Assembly (NCBI RefSeq): GCF_004331415.1
Contig: NZ_SJOP01000023.1
Location: 17,857 to 81,856 of the forward strand
Direction of reading: 5' to 3'
DNA from: Kosakonia quasisacchari
Lineage (GTDB): Bacteria; Pseudomonadota; Gammaproteobacteria; Enterobacterales; Enterobacteriaceae
Length of the DNA stretch: 64,000 nucleotides
Under the pieces are notes generated by a model that saw nothing but the letters and a program-made list of their open reading frames with translations, was not told where the DNA came from and did not search any database. Positions 15,670 through 25,800 of the stretch are shown in pieces. A program made the position numbers and the translations under genes. Each line of letters begins with the position of its first letter. Position 1 is the stretch's first letter.

Positions 15670-17763
15670 TCAGAAGCGGTACGAGAGGCTGCCGACGATG
15701 CTACGTTCCGCACCGAAGTAGCAATAAGAGAGTGAATTACACGCCGCGACATAGCGTTTGTCAGTCAGATTATTGACGTTAACCTGCGCACTCACCCCTT
15801 TCAGACCCACATTACTCAGGTCATAACCCACCGCCAGATCGACCAGTGTGTAAGATGGCAGCGTGTGCGTGTTCTGGCGATCGGAGGTGATGCCATTGAC
15901 ATAGCGCACGCCGGAACCGACGGTCAGCCCGTTCAGCATCCCCTCTTTTACGTCATAGCTGAGCCACGCGCTGGCCTGGTTACGCGGCGCGTACACCGCG
16001 CGGTTGCCTTGCTCCTGCGCACTGCTCTTCTTGTAGCGAATATCGTTGTAGGTATAGGCCGCCTGCAAACGCAGGTTGTCCGTCAGTTGCCCCACGGCTT
16101 CCAGCTCCACACCTTCGGATTCGATCTCGCCAATGGAACGGTAGGGATCGGTCGGCTCCACTTTGGTGGCGATGTTCTCCTGGTTGATGCGATACACCGA
16201 CGCGCTATACATCGTTTGCGAGCCTTCCGGCTGGAATTTCAGCCCCGCTTCCCACTGTTTGCCTTTCATCGGTTGCAGGATCTTGCCGTACTCGTCGGTA
16301 AAGCTGGTCGGTGTAAACGCGGTCGAGTAGCTGACATACGGCGCAAAACCGCTATCAAACAGATACATCAGCGCCGCGCGGCTGCTGAAGTGGTTCTTAT
16401 CCAGCGTATCGCTGGTGTCGTTGATCTTGTTGACGTTAGTGATCTTCACCTGATCGTGACGGCCGCCCAGCGTCAGACGCCATCTGTCCAGTGACATCTG
16501 ATCCTGCGCGTAGATCCCGGTCTGCTCAAGTTTATGTTTTTCACGGCTGTAAACAGCAATAGACAGCGGATCGGCACCATAAACCGGGTGGAAAGCGTCG
16601 ATTGCCGGGAAGCTGCCGTAAGAGGCGGTGACGTTATTGCTGCGCCGCTGATAGTCCACACCGAACAACAAGCGATGGTTAATAACGCCGGTATCAATGC
16701 TGCCATCAATCTGGTTATCCAGCGTCACCGCTGAGAGCGATTCATCCGAGCCGGAATAACCCCGATTTAGATCGGTATCGTTCAGCCAACCCGCGGCATA
16801 CACCTGGTTAAGATCGACTTTGGTGCGCAGGTAGCGCAGTTTCTGACGCACCGACCAACCGCTATCAAACGCGTGCTCAAAATTGTAGCCGACCATATTT
16901 TCCCGGCGATCGTATTTGTCGTAATCGTCTTCGCCTTCAAAAAATGTGTTTGAGATTTTCTTGCCCGCGTGCGGCACCACGGTGCCTTCATACGGCAGAC
17001 CGGAGTGGCTGCCGCCTTCCGGATCGCGATGCAGATAGGCCATCAGCTCCAGGCGCGTGTGATCGGTAATACGCCAGGTCAGGCTCGGCGCGATGGCATA
17101 ACGCTGCTCTTTCAGATGGTCAAACTGCGAATCCGCATAGCGCGTCATACCGGTTAAACGCACCGCCACGCGGTCGTTATCATCCACCGGGCCGGTGACA
17201 TCAAACGCCGCGCCGCGCTGGTTGTTGTTTCCGGCGAACAGCTTCACTTCACCGCCGGGATCAAACGACGGTTTGCGCGAATTCAGCGCCACAATGCCGC
17301 CTGGCGATGAACGTCCATACAGCACCGATGCCGGGCCGCGCACCACTTCCACGCTATCCAGGAACCACGGATCGATGACCAACGAACTGTGAGAGTTGGT
17401 GTCGCCCATCATTTTCAGGCCGTCGAGATAGACGTTATCCAGGCTGCCGTCGGAGAAACCGCGCAGCACGATGTAGTCAAAACGGTTGGATGCGCCGATC
17501 TGGTTGCTGTAAACGCCCGGCGTGTAACTCACCGCCTGGCGTACGCTGATTGCGCCCTGCTCTTCATACTGCTGGCGGGTGACAATCGATACCGCCTGCG
17601 GTGTTTCAATATCCGGCGTCTCCAGCTTGGTCGCGCCGCTTTGCATTTGTGAAGTCACTACCACGGTATCGTTGCGGGCATTTGTTTCTTGTGCCAGCGC
17701 CGTTACGCTCATCCCGCCGGTTATGCAGCCAATCATCAGTGCCAGTCGCGTTTTTGCGAACAT
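15670..17763 (-). CDS. foxA: TonB-dependent siderophore receptor, FoxA-like (ferrioxamine)
   Basis: This 697-aa outer-membrane receptor has a signal peptide (cleavage near ALAQE, residue 25), a TonB box region (NDTVVVTSQ), a plug domain (about 45-165; VEVVRGPASVLYGRSSPGGI) and a 22-strand barrel ending in the aromatic SLSYRF. The FhuA/FoxA-type ending with two close cysteines (AACNSLSYCYFGAERS) and the neighbouring AraC regulator fit the hydroxamate receptors FoxA and FhuA. The exact ligand cannot be read from sequence. A Fur box-like site lies 27-45 bases upstream, so expression should rise under iron limitation. Receptor family certain; the foxA symbol is moderate. Confidence 0.75.
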   Translation of the reverse strand: MFAKTRLALMIGCITGGMSVTALAQETNARNDTVVVTSQMQSGATKLETPDIETPQAVSIVTRQQYEEQGAISVRQAVSYTPGVYSNQIGASNRFDYIVLRGFSDGSLDNVYLDGLKMMGDTNSHSSLVIDPWFLDSVEVVRGPASVLYGRSSPGGIVALNSRKPSFDPGGEVKLFAGNNNQRGAAFDVTGPVDDNDRVAVRLTGMTRYADSQFDHLKEQRYAIAPSLTWRITDHTRLELMAYLHRDPEGGSHSGLPYEGTVVPHAGKKISNTFFEGEDDYDKYDRRENMVGYNFEHAFDSGWSVRQKLRYLRTKVDLNQVYAAGWLNDTDLNRGYSGSDESLSAVTLDNQIDGSIDTGVINHRLLFGVDYQRRSNNVTASYGSFPAIDAFHPVYGADPLSIAVYSREKHKLEQTGIYAQDQMSLDRWRLTLGGRHDQVKITNVNKINDTSDTLDKNHFSSRAALMYLFDSGFAPYVSYSTAFTPTSFTDEYGKILQPMKGKQWEAGLKFQPEGSQTMYSASVYRINQENIATKVEPTDPYRSIGEIESEGVELEAVGQLTDNLRLQAAYTYNDIRYKKSSAQEQGNRAVYAPRNQASAWLSYDVKEGMLNGLTVGSGVRYVNGITSDRQNTHTLPSYTLVDLAVGYDLSNVGLKGVSAQVNVNNLTDKRYVAACNSLSYCYFGAERSIVGSLSYRF

Positions 17764-17789
17764 GAAAATCTCCAGAAGCCATTATTATT

Positions 17790-17808
17790 GTAAATAAGAA
17801 TTATTACC
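17790..17808 (-). promoter_or_regulatory. Fur box-like site upstream of the FoxA-like gene
   Basis: On the minus strand GGTAATAATTCTTATTTAC matches 12 of 19 positions of the Fur consensus by hand count, immediately upstream of the receptor gene. Confidence 0.5.
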
Positions 17809-17906
17809 CTTTTGAATTCACCAATAGCTATGCGCAGTGATGATTCACGTATGCAAGATGATAAAACCGCGCACACATCGGCAACGCGGGTCTACAGAGG
17901 GGAAAA

Positions 17907-18857
17907 TCAGGAAGCGCGGATTTCGCTGGGTGCCATACCATAGCGGCGGCGAAATGCGGTGGAAAAGTTGGTGGCATGCTGATAACCGGACATCCACGCG
18001 GCCTGCTGCACGCTGTAGCCTTCCGCCAGATAGCGACGCGCCAGCTCAAGACGGCAGTCGCGCAGGTAATCAAACACAGATTGGCCATACGCCTGGCGGA
18101 ACTTCACGCGCAGGCTGCTGGCGCTCATTGCCGCCAACTGCGCCAGTGCTGCCAGGGTGTACTCTTTTTCGGGGTGCTGTTCCAGCAAACGGCGCACGTT
18201 TTCCAGCCGCTGCTGTGCGCCACATGGGATTGTGCGGCGTCTCTCCTGCCCTTGCATGCGCTGCGACAGCGCATTGCCCAGCAGTTGCAGCATCACCCCT
18301 TCCAGCATCAGTTGGCGGGAGAGCGCAGGCAGCGAGGTTTGCTGCGTTTGCTGTAAACCAGACAGTAAAAAGCCCGGCACCTGCCATAAAAAGGTCGGTG
18401 CGCCGTGCGCTTCCCACTGTTGCAAAAGTGCGGTGAGGAGCGGCGATTGCCAGCAGCTTGCCGGATCAACGCCAAGTGATAAGGTGCGCAGATGGCAATC
18501 CGCCAGATGGCTGGCGTTCATCACCTGGTGTTCGCTCAGGCGCGAGGTAAACGCCATGCCGGAGCGCACAACAAACTCTTCGCCGTTCAGGCGCAGCATC
18601 ACGCTGCCTTCCAATACCACCAGCATATAGAGCGGGCAACTGTGCAGCGAGGTGGTTTCATAAGGTTGCAAAACGCGAATATCAGAACGGGTAAGGTTAA
18701 TCCCGGAGGAGAGCGTCATCTCTTCGACGTCGCCCTGAATCACAATGCGTTGCGCTTGACTGGAAAGACCGGTTGCCAGCGAGGGGAAGCGGTAATCAAT
18801 CCCATAACGCTCGCCAAAACCGATAAAGTCTTCAATTGAAAAGTGTCTTTTTTGCAT
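17907..18857 (-). CDS. AraC-family regulator of the siderophore receptor
   Basis: This 316-aa protein has an N-terminal cupin-like sensing domain (about 60-180; LYMLVVLEGSVMLRLNGEEF) and a C-terminal double helix-turn-helix (about 215-316; YTLAALAQLAAMSASSLRVKFRQAYGQSVFDYLRDCRLELARRYLAEG and SGYQHATNFSTAFRRRYGMAPSEIR). It resembles PchR-type regulators that activate a receptor gene when the ferric siderophore is present. It lies 143 bases upstream of the FoxA-like gene on the same strand. A perfect Fur-type dyad sits 94-108 bases before its start, suggesting Fur repression. Confidence 0.87.
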   Translation of the reverse strand: MQKRHFSIEDFIGFGERYGIDYRFPSLATGLSSQAQRIVIQGDVEEMTLSSGINLTRSDIRVLQPYETTSLHSCPLYMLVVLEGSVMLRLNGEEFVVRSGMAFTSRLSEHQVMNASHLADCHLRTLSLGVDPASCWQSPLLTALLQQWEAHGAPTFLWQVPGFLLSGLQQTQQTSLPALSRQLMLEGVMLQLLGNALSQRMQGQERRRTIPCGAQQRLENVRRLLEQHPEKEYTLAALAQLAAMSASSLRVKFRQAYGQSVFDYLRDCRLELARRYLAEGYSVQQAAWMSGYQHATNFSTAFRRRYGMAPSEIRAS

Positions 18858-18950
18858 AGACGGCAGCCATCGCTATCTGTCGAACCCTCACCCATGAGCG
18901 GGCGAAACGGCCTACACCTTATCATTCGCCCTGATGCGCTTCAATAATGT

Positions 18951-18965
18951 TGAGAATTATTCTCA
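18951..18965 (-). promoter_or_regulatory. Perfect 7-1-7 Fur box upstream of the AraC regulator gene
   Basis: TGAGAAT-T-ATTCTCA is a perfect inverted repeat of the 7-1-7 type bound by Fur in enterobacteria, between the LysR stop and the AraC start. Confidence 0.65.
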
Positions 18966-18973
18966 CATACGCA

Positions 18974-19894
18974 TTAACGAGGGTGAATACTGTCGGCGTT
19001 TCCCAACGCAGCGAGAACCTGCTGGCGCAGCCATTTATGTCCGGGATCGCGGTGCAACCGCTCATGCCAGAGCATCAGCATATCGAAGCCCGGCAGATCA
19101 AGAGGCGGATCAACGATCTGCAACGCGCCAGTGGTAGCAACAAGCCGTTCCGGCAGCACAGCGACCAAATCCGTGCGCGCCAATACATCCAGCATAAACA
19201 GGAAGTGCGGCACCGAAAGCACCACGTTGCGCTTCAACCCGCGAGCCGCCAGCGCTTCATCCGTTGCCGCCTGAAAACCGCCACCCTCCGGCGAGACAAT
19301 CACATGCTCCAGTTGACAGAACTGTTTGAGTGATGGTCGGCGTTTAAGCGCCGGATGGTCTAAACGACCGGCAAGTACGTAGCGTTCAGTAAACAACAAC
19401 CGCTGATGCAGTGACGCCGGTGCGCCGTCACGTAAATGGAAGAACAGATCGATATCGCCCTGCTCGGCCTGGCGCTTAATTTGACCGGGATTAAGTTCAA
19501 ACACCGCGAGGCGGCTGGCGGGTGAGTCACGGCGCAAAGTATGCAGCAGCGGCAGCAGTACCGCCGATTCGGTATAGTCAGTCGCCGCAATGCGCCAGGT
19601 AACACTGGCACGGGCAGGATCAAATGCATTGACCGGCGACACTGCGCGCTCCAGCGCTTCCAGTGCCTGGCGTAACGGTTCGCGCAGTTCATCAGCCCGC
19701 ATTGTCGGCTGCATACCGCGCGGGCCGGGCAACAGCAATGGATCGTCAAAGATCTCCCGCAACCGCGCCAGTTGTACACTCACCGAAGGCTGGGACAGGT
19801 TCAGCCGCTGCGCTGCGCGCGTCACATTGTGCTCGCGGAGCAATACATCGAGCGTCAGGAGCAAATTCAGATCCAGGCGGTTGAGATTAATCAT
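18974..19894 (-). CDS. LysR-family regulator divergent from a quinone reductase
   Basis: This 306-aa LysR protein has its helix-turn-helix at about residues 18-60 (REHNVTRAAQRLNLSQPSVSVQLARLREIF) and the PBP2-type effector domain from about residue 95. The gene is divergent from a flavodoxin-like oxidoreductase with 87 bases between start codons, the usual arrangement in which the LysR protein activates its neighbour in response to a quinone or other electrophile. The effector is unknown. Confidence 0.9.
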   Translation of the reverse strand: MINLNRLDLNLLLTLDVLLREHNVTRAAQRLNLSQPSVSVQLARLREIFDDPLLLPGPRGMQPTMRADELREPLRQALEALERAVSPVNAFDPARASVTWRIAATDYTESAVLLPLLHTLRRDSPASRLAVFELNPGQIKRQAEQGDIDLFFHLRDGAPASLHQRLLFTERYVLAGRLDHPALKRRPSLKQFCQLEHVIVSPEGGGFQAATDEALAARGLKRNVVLSVPHFLFMLDVLARTDLVAVLPERLVATTGALQIVDPPLDLPGFDMLMLWHERLHRDPGHKWLRQQVLAALGNADSIHPR

Positions 19895-19981
19895 GACTAT
19901 ACCTGTGATATCAGCAATTAATTTCTACTATATCTGCGCTTCGCCTACCCTGCAGCTTCAATCTTATTGCCGGGAGTTGTT

Positions 19982-20767
19982 ATGAATGTATTGATCGTTT
20001 ATGCCCATCCGCAGCCGCATTCGCTGAATGGCGCGCTGAAAGCGTTCGCCGTGCAGCACCTCGAACAAGCAGGCCATCATGTCGAGGTTTCCGACCTGTA
20101 CGCCATGAAATGGAAAGCACAGCTCGACGTGGACGACAGCCTTGATGCGCCCGTTGGCGATGTTTTCAACCCGTCGGCAGATTCGAAACATGCATTCGAG
20201 CAGGGCAGACAATCTGCGGATATTACTGCCGAACAAGCCAAACTGCGCTGGGCCGACGCGGTGATTTTCCAGTTTCCTCTGTGGTGGTTTTCCATGCCCG
20301 CCATCATGAAAGGCTGGATCGACCGCGTTTACGCCTGTGGCTTTGCCTACGGTGTGGGCGAACACAGCGACACGCACTGGGGCGATCGCTACGGCGAAGG
20401 CAGCCTGACCGGGAAACGCGCTATGTTGCTGGTCACCGCTGGCGGTTGGGAATCGCACTACAGCCCGCGCGGTATCAACGGACCTATCGACGATATTCTT
20501 TTCCCGATCCAGCACGGCATGCTGTTTTACCCGGGTTTTGAGGTGCTGCCGCCACTGGTGATTTACCGCACCAGCCGCGTTGATGAGGCGCGATTTGCTA
20601 CACACTGTGAAACGCTGGCACAGCGGCTGGATACGTTATGGCAGACGCCACCGCTGCCGTTTCGCCAGCAAAACGGCGGGGATTACACTATCCCGGCACT
20701 GACGCTGCGCCCTGACATTGCACCGGGCGAAAGTGGGCTGGCTATTCATCAGCAGAGAAAAGAATAA
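19982..20767 (+). CDS. Flavodoxin-2 family NAD(P)H:quinone oxidoreductase
   Basis: This 261-aa flavodoxin-fold oxidoreductase of the NQO1/KefF/MdaB family reduces quinones by two electrons to avoid semiquinone radicals. It shows an FMN/FAD phosphate-binding N-terminus (VLIVYAHPQPHSLNGALKAF), the FQFPLWWFSMPAIMKGWIDRV segment typical of this family, and VTAGGWESHYSPRG. The start at ATG 19982 follows CGGGAGTTGTT; an in-frame start at 19967 is less likely. It is divergent from its LysR regulator and followed by a clear terminator. Confidence 0.9.
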   Translation: MNVLIVYAHPQPHSLNGALKAFAVQHLEQAGHHVEVSDLYAMKWKAQLDVDDSLDAPVGDVFNPSADSKHAFEQGRQSADITAEQAKLRWADAVIFQFPLWWFSMPAIMKGWIDRVYACGFAYGVGEHSDTHWGDRYGEGSLTGKRAMLLVTAGGWESHYSPRGINGPIDDILFPIQHGMLFYPGFEVLPPLVIYRTSRVDEARFATHCETLAQRLDTLWQTPPLPFRQQNGGDYTIPALTLRPDIAPGESGLAIHQQRKE

Positions 20768-20780
20768 ACGCAAAAAAATA

Positions 20781-20809
20781 ACCGGTGCCAATAAGCGGCA
20801 CCGGTTTTA
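20781..20809 (+). terminator. Rho-independent terminator after the quinone reductase gene
   Basis: ACCGGTGCC and GGCACCGGT form a 9-base stem with a 7-base loop, followed by TTTT, 13 bases after the stop codon. Confidence 0.85.
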
Positions 20810-20987
20810 TATATTTGCAACCTATCACAATGTCTTCAAATTAATATCAAATCTCTCCGCTATTATTTCTCGCTGCAATTCTCCACTCTTTTTCATTATT
20901 TCTTCATAATGTCAATTTTTGTAAATTGCAATAATTTACGCAGGAAATGCTTACGCGAAAAACATAACTTCGTTTAATCTATCCGCG

Positions 20988-21006
20988 GTTGAGAACGATC
21001 ATTCTC
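20988..21006 (+). promoter_or_regulatory. Fur box-like or TetR operator dyad before the RND operon
   Basis: The dyad TGAGAA-N6-TTCTCA (20990-21007) ends 24 bases before the tetR start. The 19-mer at 20988-21006 matches 12 of 19 Fur-consensus positions. It could be a Fur site or the TetR operator. Confidence 0.4.
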
Positions 21007-21031
21007 AAAATCAATCAGCCGAGGGTTACCG

Positions 21032-21610
21032 ATGCCGCCGAAAACCGCGCAGGAACAACGCCATCAGCAGCGTAAAGATGAGATTATCGCCGCCGCCCGT
21101 CGGCGTTTTCGCGTGAGCGGCTTTCACGCCGCCAGCATGTCGCAAATCGCCCTGGAAGCCCACTTGAGCGTCGGGCAGATCTACCGCTACTTCAGCAGTA
21201 AAGACGCCATTATTGAGGAGATTGTTCGCCGTATCATCGACTACCGCATCGCAGAAATGGAAAACAAAGCTGAAACCACGCACCTGCCGGAAGTGCTGGC
21301 CTGGCGGCAAACGCTTAGCCCGGATGACGACGCGTTAATGCTGGAGATATCCGCCGAAGCGACGCGCAACCCGCAGGTTCAGGCGATGATGGTCGAAGCC
21401 GACGCCCGCATGTTTAACAATGCCTGCAATCATATGCAAAGCCGACATCCACATTTAAGCGCCGAGCATGTGCGCTGCTGCGTGGAACTGCTGGCAGGCC
21501 TGATGGAAGGTGCGACATTGCGCCGTTTAACACCGCAAAAATGCGATCCGGCGCAGTTAAAACAGCTGTACCAGGAAATTATCACGATGATATTTCTGCC
21601 AAATAAATAA
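21032..21610 (+). CDS. TetR-family regulator of the RND efflux operon
   Basis: This 192-aa TetR protein has the N-terminal helix-turn-helix (RRRFRVSGFHAASMSQIALEAHLSVGQIYRYFSSKDAIIEEI, residues about 15-60) and a ligand-binding C-terminal domain. It is directly upstream and co-oriented with an RND adaptor-pump-outer-membrane set, as eefR is with eefABC in Klebsiella aerogenes. It probably represses that operon. The 115-base spacer to the adaptor gene contains a 32-base near-perfect dyad that may be an operator. Confidence 0.88.
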   Translation: MPPKTAQEQRHQQRKDEIIAAARRRFRVSGFHAASMSQIALEAHLSVGQIYRYFSSKDAIIEEIVRRIIDYRIAEMENKAETTHLPEVLAWRQTLSPDDDALMLEISAEATRNPQVQAMMVEADARMFNNACNHMQSRHPHLSAEHVRCCVELLAGLMEGATLRRLTPQKCDPAQLKQLYQEIITMIFLPNK

Positions 21611-21628
21611 CCCTACAAATATTAATCC

Positions 21629-21660
21629 GCGCTTATTTCTAACCCTTAGGAAATAAGCGC
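21629..21660. repeat. 32-base near-perfect dyad between tetR and the RND adaptor gene
   Basis: GCGCTTATTTC (21629-21639) pairs with GAAATAAGCGC (21650-21660); the inner bases TAA/TTA also pair. No T-tract follows. It could be an operator for the TetR protein or an attenuating hairpin before the pump genes. Confidence 0.5.
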
Positions 21661-21725
21661 TAACTCGCCTGCTTATTATCCTGTTTTAAAAACGGGCAGG
21701 CTTCGCTCATGCCAGGAAAATAGTC

Positions 21726-22847
21726 ATGAAGTTAATAAAAACAACGTTAATGGCCGCATTCGCGCTGGTTGGATGCGATAACGCCACGCCACCTGCACAA
21801 CACCCAACCCAGCAAGTTGGCGTCGTCACCCTGAAAAGCCAGCCACTCGCCGTGACCAGCATGTTAACCGGGCGCACCGCCGCGTCACTTTCCGCGGAGG
21901 TGCGACCGCAAGTTGGCGGCATCATTCAAAAACGCTTGTTTACGGAAGGCGATACGGTAAAGGCCGGGCAGGCGCTTTACCAGATCGATCCTTCCAGCTA
22001 CCGCGCCGCGTTTGATGAAGCCGACGCCGCGCTGAAACAGGCGCAAGCGCTGGTGACGTCCGATTGCCAGAAAGCCACCCGTTACGCGCAACTGGTGAAA
22101 GAAGACGGTGTCTCGCGCCAGGACGCAGAGGATGCACAATCCACCTGCGCGCAGGACAAAGCCAGTGTTAGCGCGAAGAAAGCGGCGCTGGAAAGCGCGC
22201 GCATCAACCTGAACTGGACCACTGTCACCTCACCGATCAGTGGACGCATTGGCATCTCATCCGTCACGCCTGGCGCGCTGGTCACGGCGGAACAGACCAC
22301 CGCGCTGGCAACCGTGCGCGGGCTCGACACCATGTATGTCGATCTCACCCGTTCAAGTGTGGATCTGCTGCGTCTGCGCCAACAAGCACTGGCCAGCGAC
22401 AGCAATACGCTCGCCGTCACGCTGACGCTGGAAGATGGCAGCACCTACAGCGAAAAAGGCCGACTGGCGCTCACCGAAGTAGCGGTTGATGAGTCCACCG
22501 GCTCCGTCACGCTGCGCGCGGTGTTCCCGAACCCGCATCAGCAACTGTTGCCGGGGATGTTTGTGCGCGCCCGTGTGGAAGAAGGGGTGATGGCAAACGC
22601 GATCCTCGCGCCACAGCAAGGCATCACACGCGATGCGAAAGGCAATGCCACTGCGCTGGTGGTCAATGCGCAGGATCAGGTTGAGCAGCGCAATATCGAA
22701 ACCGGCGACACCTATGGCGATAAATGGTTAGTCCTGAAAGGTCTGGAAAACGGCGACAAACTGATCATCGAAGGTACCGACAAAGTCGCCGCAGGATCCG
22801 CCGTGAAAGCCGTTGAAATCTCGCAAGACAACGGAGGAAAAGCCTGA
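21726..22847 (+). CDS. eefA: RND efflux periplasmic adaptor lipoprotein (EefA/AcrA-like)
   Basis: This 373-aa membrane fusion protein has a lipobox ending in Cys18 (ALVGC), so it is lipid-anchored in the periplasm like AcrA. It shows the lipoyl halves (RPQVGGIIQKRLFTEGDTVKAGQALYQID and ITVTSPISGRIG-like TVTSPISGRIGISSV), a helical hairpin and the barrel segment RAVFPNPHQQLLPGMFVRARV. Its stop overlaps the pump start (TGATG). The TetR-adaptor-pump-OMF layout fits EefABC of Enterobacter/Klebsiella; the specific name is moderate, the family call firm. Confidence 0.72.
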   Translation: MKLIKTTLMAAFALVGCDNATPPAQHPTQQVGVVTLKSQPLAVTSMLTGRTAASLSAEVRPQVGGIIQKRLFTEGDTVKAGQALYQIDPSSYRAAFDEADAALKQAQALVTSDCQKATRYAQLVKEDGVSRQDAEDAQSTCAQDKASVSAKKAALESARINLNWTTVTSPISGRIGISSVTPGALVTAEQTTALATVRGLDTMYVDLTRSSVDLLRLRQQALASDSNTLAVTLTLEDGSTYSEKGRLALTEVAVDESTGSVTLRAVFPNPHQQLLPGMFVRARVEEGVMANAILAPQQGITRDAKGNATALVVNAQDQVEQRNIETGDTYGDKWLVLKGLENGDKLIIEGTDKVAAGSAVKAVEISQDNGGKA

Positions 22848-25800
22848 TGTTCTCCAGCTTCTTTGTGCGCCGCCCGGTTTTTGCCTGGGTAATCGCGATC
22901 CTCATCATGATGGCCGGTATTCTGGCGATCCGCACCTTGCCGGTGGCGCAGTACCCGGATGTTGCGCCGCCCGCGATAAAAATCAGCGCTACCTATACCG
23001 GCGCATCGGCGCAGACGCTGGAAAACAGCGTTACCCAGGTGATTGAGCAGCAACTTACCGGGCTGGATAACCTGCTCTATTTCACCTCCACCAGCAGCTC
23101 CGATGGCCAGGTGGATATTACCGTCACCTTTGAGCAAGGCACCGACCCGGATACCGCGCAGGTGCAGGTGCAAAACAAAGTGCAGCAGGCGGAGTCCCGC
23201 TTACCGACAGAAGTCACCCAATCCGGCGTGACGGTAGTGAAATCCCAGAGTAACTTCCTGCTGATCATGGGGCTGTATGATAAAACAGACCGCGCCACCA
23301 GTTCCGACATCGCCGACTGGCTGGTCAGTAACATGCAAGATCCGCTGGCGCGTGTGAACGGTGTCGGGAGTTTGCAGGTATTCGGCGCGGAATACGCAAT
23401 GCGTATCTGGATGGATCCTGACAAACTCGCCTCGTACTCGCTGATGCCGTCCGATGTACAGACCGCGATTGAAGCGCAAAACGTGCAGGTTTCTGCCGGT
23501 AAAATCGGTGCGCTGCCCTCTTCCGGCCAGCAGCAACTCACCGCAACGGTGCGTGCCCAGTCGCGCCTGCAAACCGTGGCGCAGTTCCAGGACATTATCA
23601 TCAAAAGCGAGAGCAACGGTGCTGTCGTACGGGTGAAAGATGTCGCACGCGTTGAAATGGGCAGTGAAGATTATGTCGCGTCGGCAAAGCTGAACGGCCA
23701 CCCGGCGGCAGGTCTGGCGGTGATGTTGGCACCCGGCGCGAACGCGCTGGAGACCGCAACACGGGTGAAAGATAAAATCGCCGAGTACCGCCACAGCATG
23801 CCGCAGGGTTACGATGTGGCATACCCGAAAGACAGCACCGAATTTATTAAGATCTCGATTGAAGACGTGGTGCAAACGCTGATTGAAGCCATCATTCTGG
23901 TGGTCTGCGTGATGTACCTGTTTTTGCAAAATCTCCGCGCGACGCTGATCCCGGCGCTGGCGGTGCCGGTGGTGTTGCTGGGGACATTTGGCGTGCTGTC
24001 GCTGTTTGGCTACTCGATAAACACGCTGACGCTGTTTGCCATGGTGCTGGCAATCGGCCTGCTGGTGGATGACGCCATTGTGGTGGTGGAGAACGTCGAG
24101 CGCATCATGCGCGACGAAGGCCTGCCCGCCCGCGAAGCGACCATCAAATCGATGGGCGAAATCTCCGGCGCGCTGATCGCTATCGCACTGGTGCTCTCCG
24201 CCGTCTTCCTGCCGATGGCCTTTTTCGGCGGCTCCACAGGGGTGATTTACCGCCAGTTCTCCGTCACCATTATCTCGGCAATGGCGTTGTCGGTAGTGGT
24301 AGCACTGACTTTAACCCCGGCGCTCTGCGGCTCGATAATGCAACACAGCACGCCGCATAAAAAAGGCTTCTTCGGCGCGTTTAACCGCTTTTACACCAAC
24401 ACCGAGCACAAGTATCAGCATGGCGTGTTACGCGTGCTGCGCCGCAATGTCACCGTTATCGGGACTTACGCCGTGCTTTGCGCAGCCATGGCGTTTGTGA
24501 TGTGGCGACTGCCTGGCAGTTTCCTGCCGACAGAAGACCAGGGCGAAATCATGGTGCAGTTCACCCTGCCTGCCGGGGCGACTGCCACGCGTACCGACGC
24601 GGTTGCTAACAAAGTAACGGACTGGTTCCTCAACACGGAAAAAGCCAACACCGAGGCTATCTTCACCGTGACCGGTTTTAGCTTTAGCGGCAGCGGGCAG
24701 AACGCCGGGATGGCTTTCGTGTCGCTGAAAAACTGGTCACAACGTAAAGGCGAGGAAAATACCGCTCAGGCGATTGCACAACGCGCCAGCCGCGAGTTAA
24801 GCAGCATCCGCGACGCCAACATCTTCGCCATGACGCCGCCTTCGGTGGACGGCCTCGGCCAAAGCAACGGCTTCACTTTCGAATTGCTTGCCAGCGGCAG
24901 CACCGACCGCGACCAGTTGCTGAAACTGCGTAACCAGCTGTTGTCGAACGCCAGGCAGAGCAGCGAACTCACCGCTGTGCGCGCCAACGCGCTGCCGGAA
25001 ACGCCGCAATTGCAGGTTGATATCGACAGCAACAAAGCGGTGGCGCTGGGGCTTTCGCTGAGCGATGTCAGCAACACGCTCTCCAGCGCCTGGGGCGGTA
25101 CCTACGTCAATGACTTTATCGATCGCGGACGCGTGAAAAAGGTCTATATCCAGGGCGAAAGCGATTCCCGCTCGTCGCCTTCTGACCTGAATAAATGGTT
25201 TGTGCGCGGCAGCAATAACGACATGACACCGTTCTCTGCCTTCGCCTCTACCCATTGGGAATACGGCCCGGAAACGCTGGTGCGTTATAACGGTTCTGCG
25301 GCTTACGAGATCCAGGGCGAGAATGCCAGCGGCTTCAGCTCCGGCGTGGCGATGACCAGGATGGAAAACCTCGCGAACACCTTACCTGCCGGGACAACCT
25401 GGGCGTGGAGCGGCTTGTCATTGCAGGAGAAACTCGCCAGCGGCCAGGCCATGAGTCTGTACGCCATTTCAATCATGGTGGTGTTCCTGTGCCTTGCGGC
25501 GCTGTATGAAAGCTGGTCTGTGCCAATTTCGGTGATCCTGGTTATCCCGCTCGGTTTGCTGGGCGCGGCGCTGGCGGCATGGATGCGCGGGTTGAGTAAC
25601 GACGTTTACTTCCAGGTCGCGCTGCTGACCACCATTGGCCTGTCGTCGAAAAACGCCATTCTGATTGTCGAGTTCGCCGAAGCGGCGGTACACCAGGGCA
25701 GCTCTTTGCCGCGTGCTGCATTGCGTGCAGCCCGGACTCGCTTGCGCCCGATCATGATGACGTCACTGGCATTTATCGCCGGGGTCACTCCGTTGGCCGT

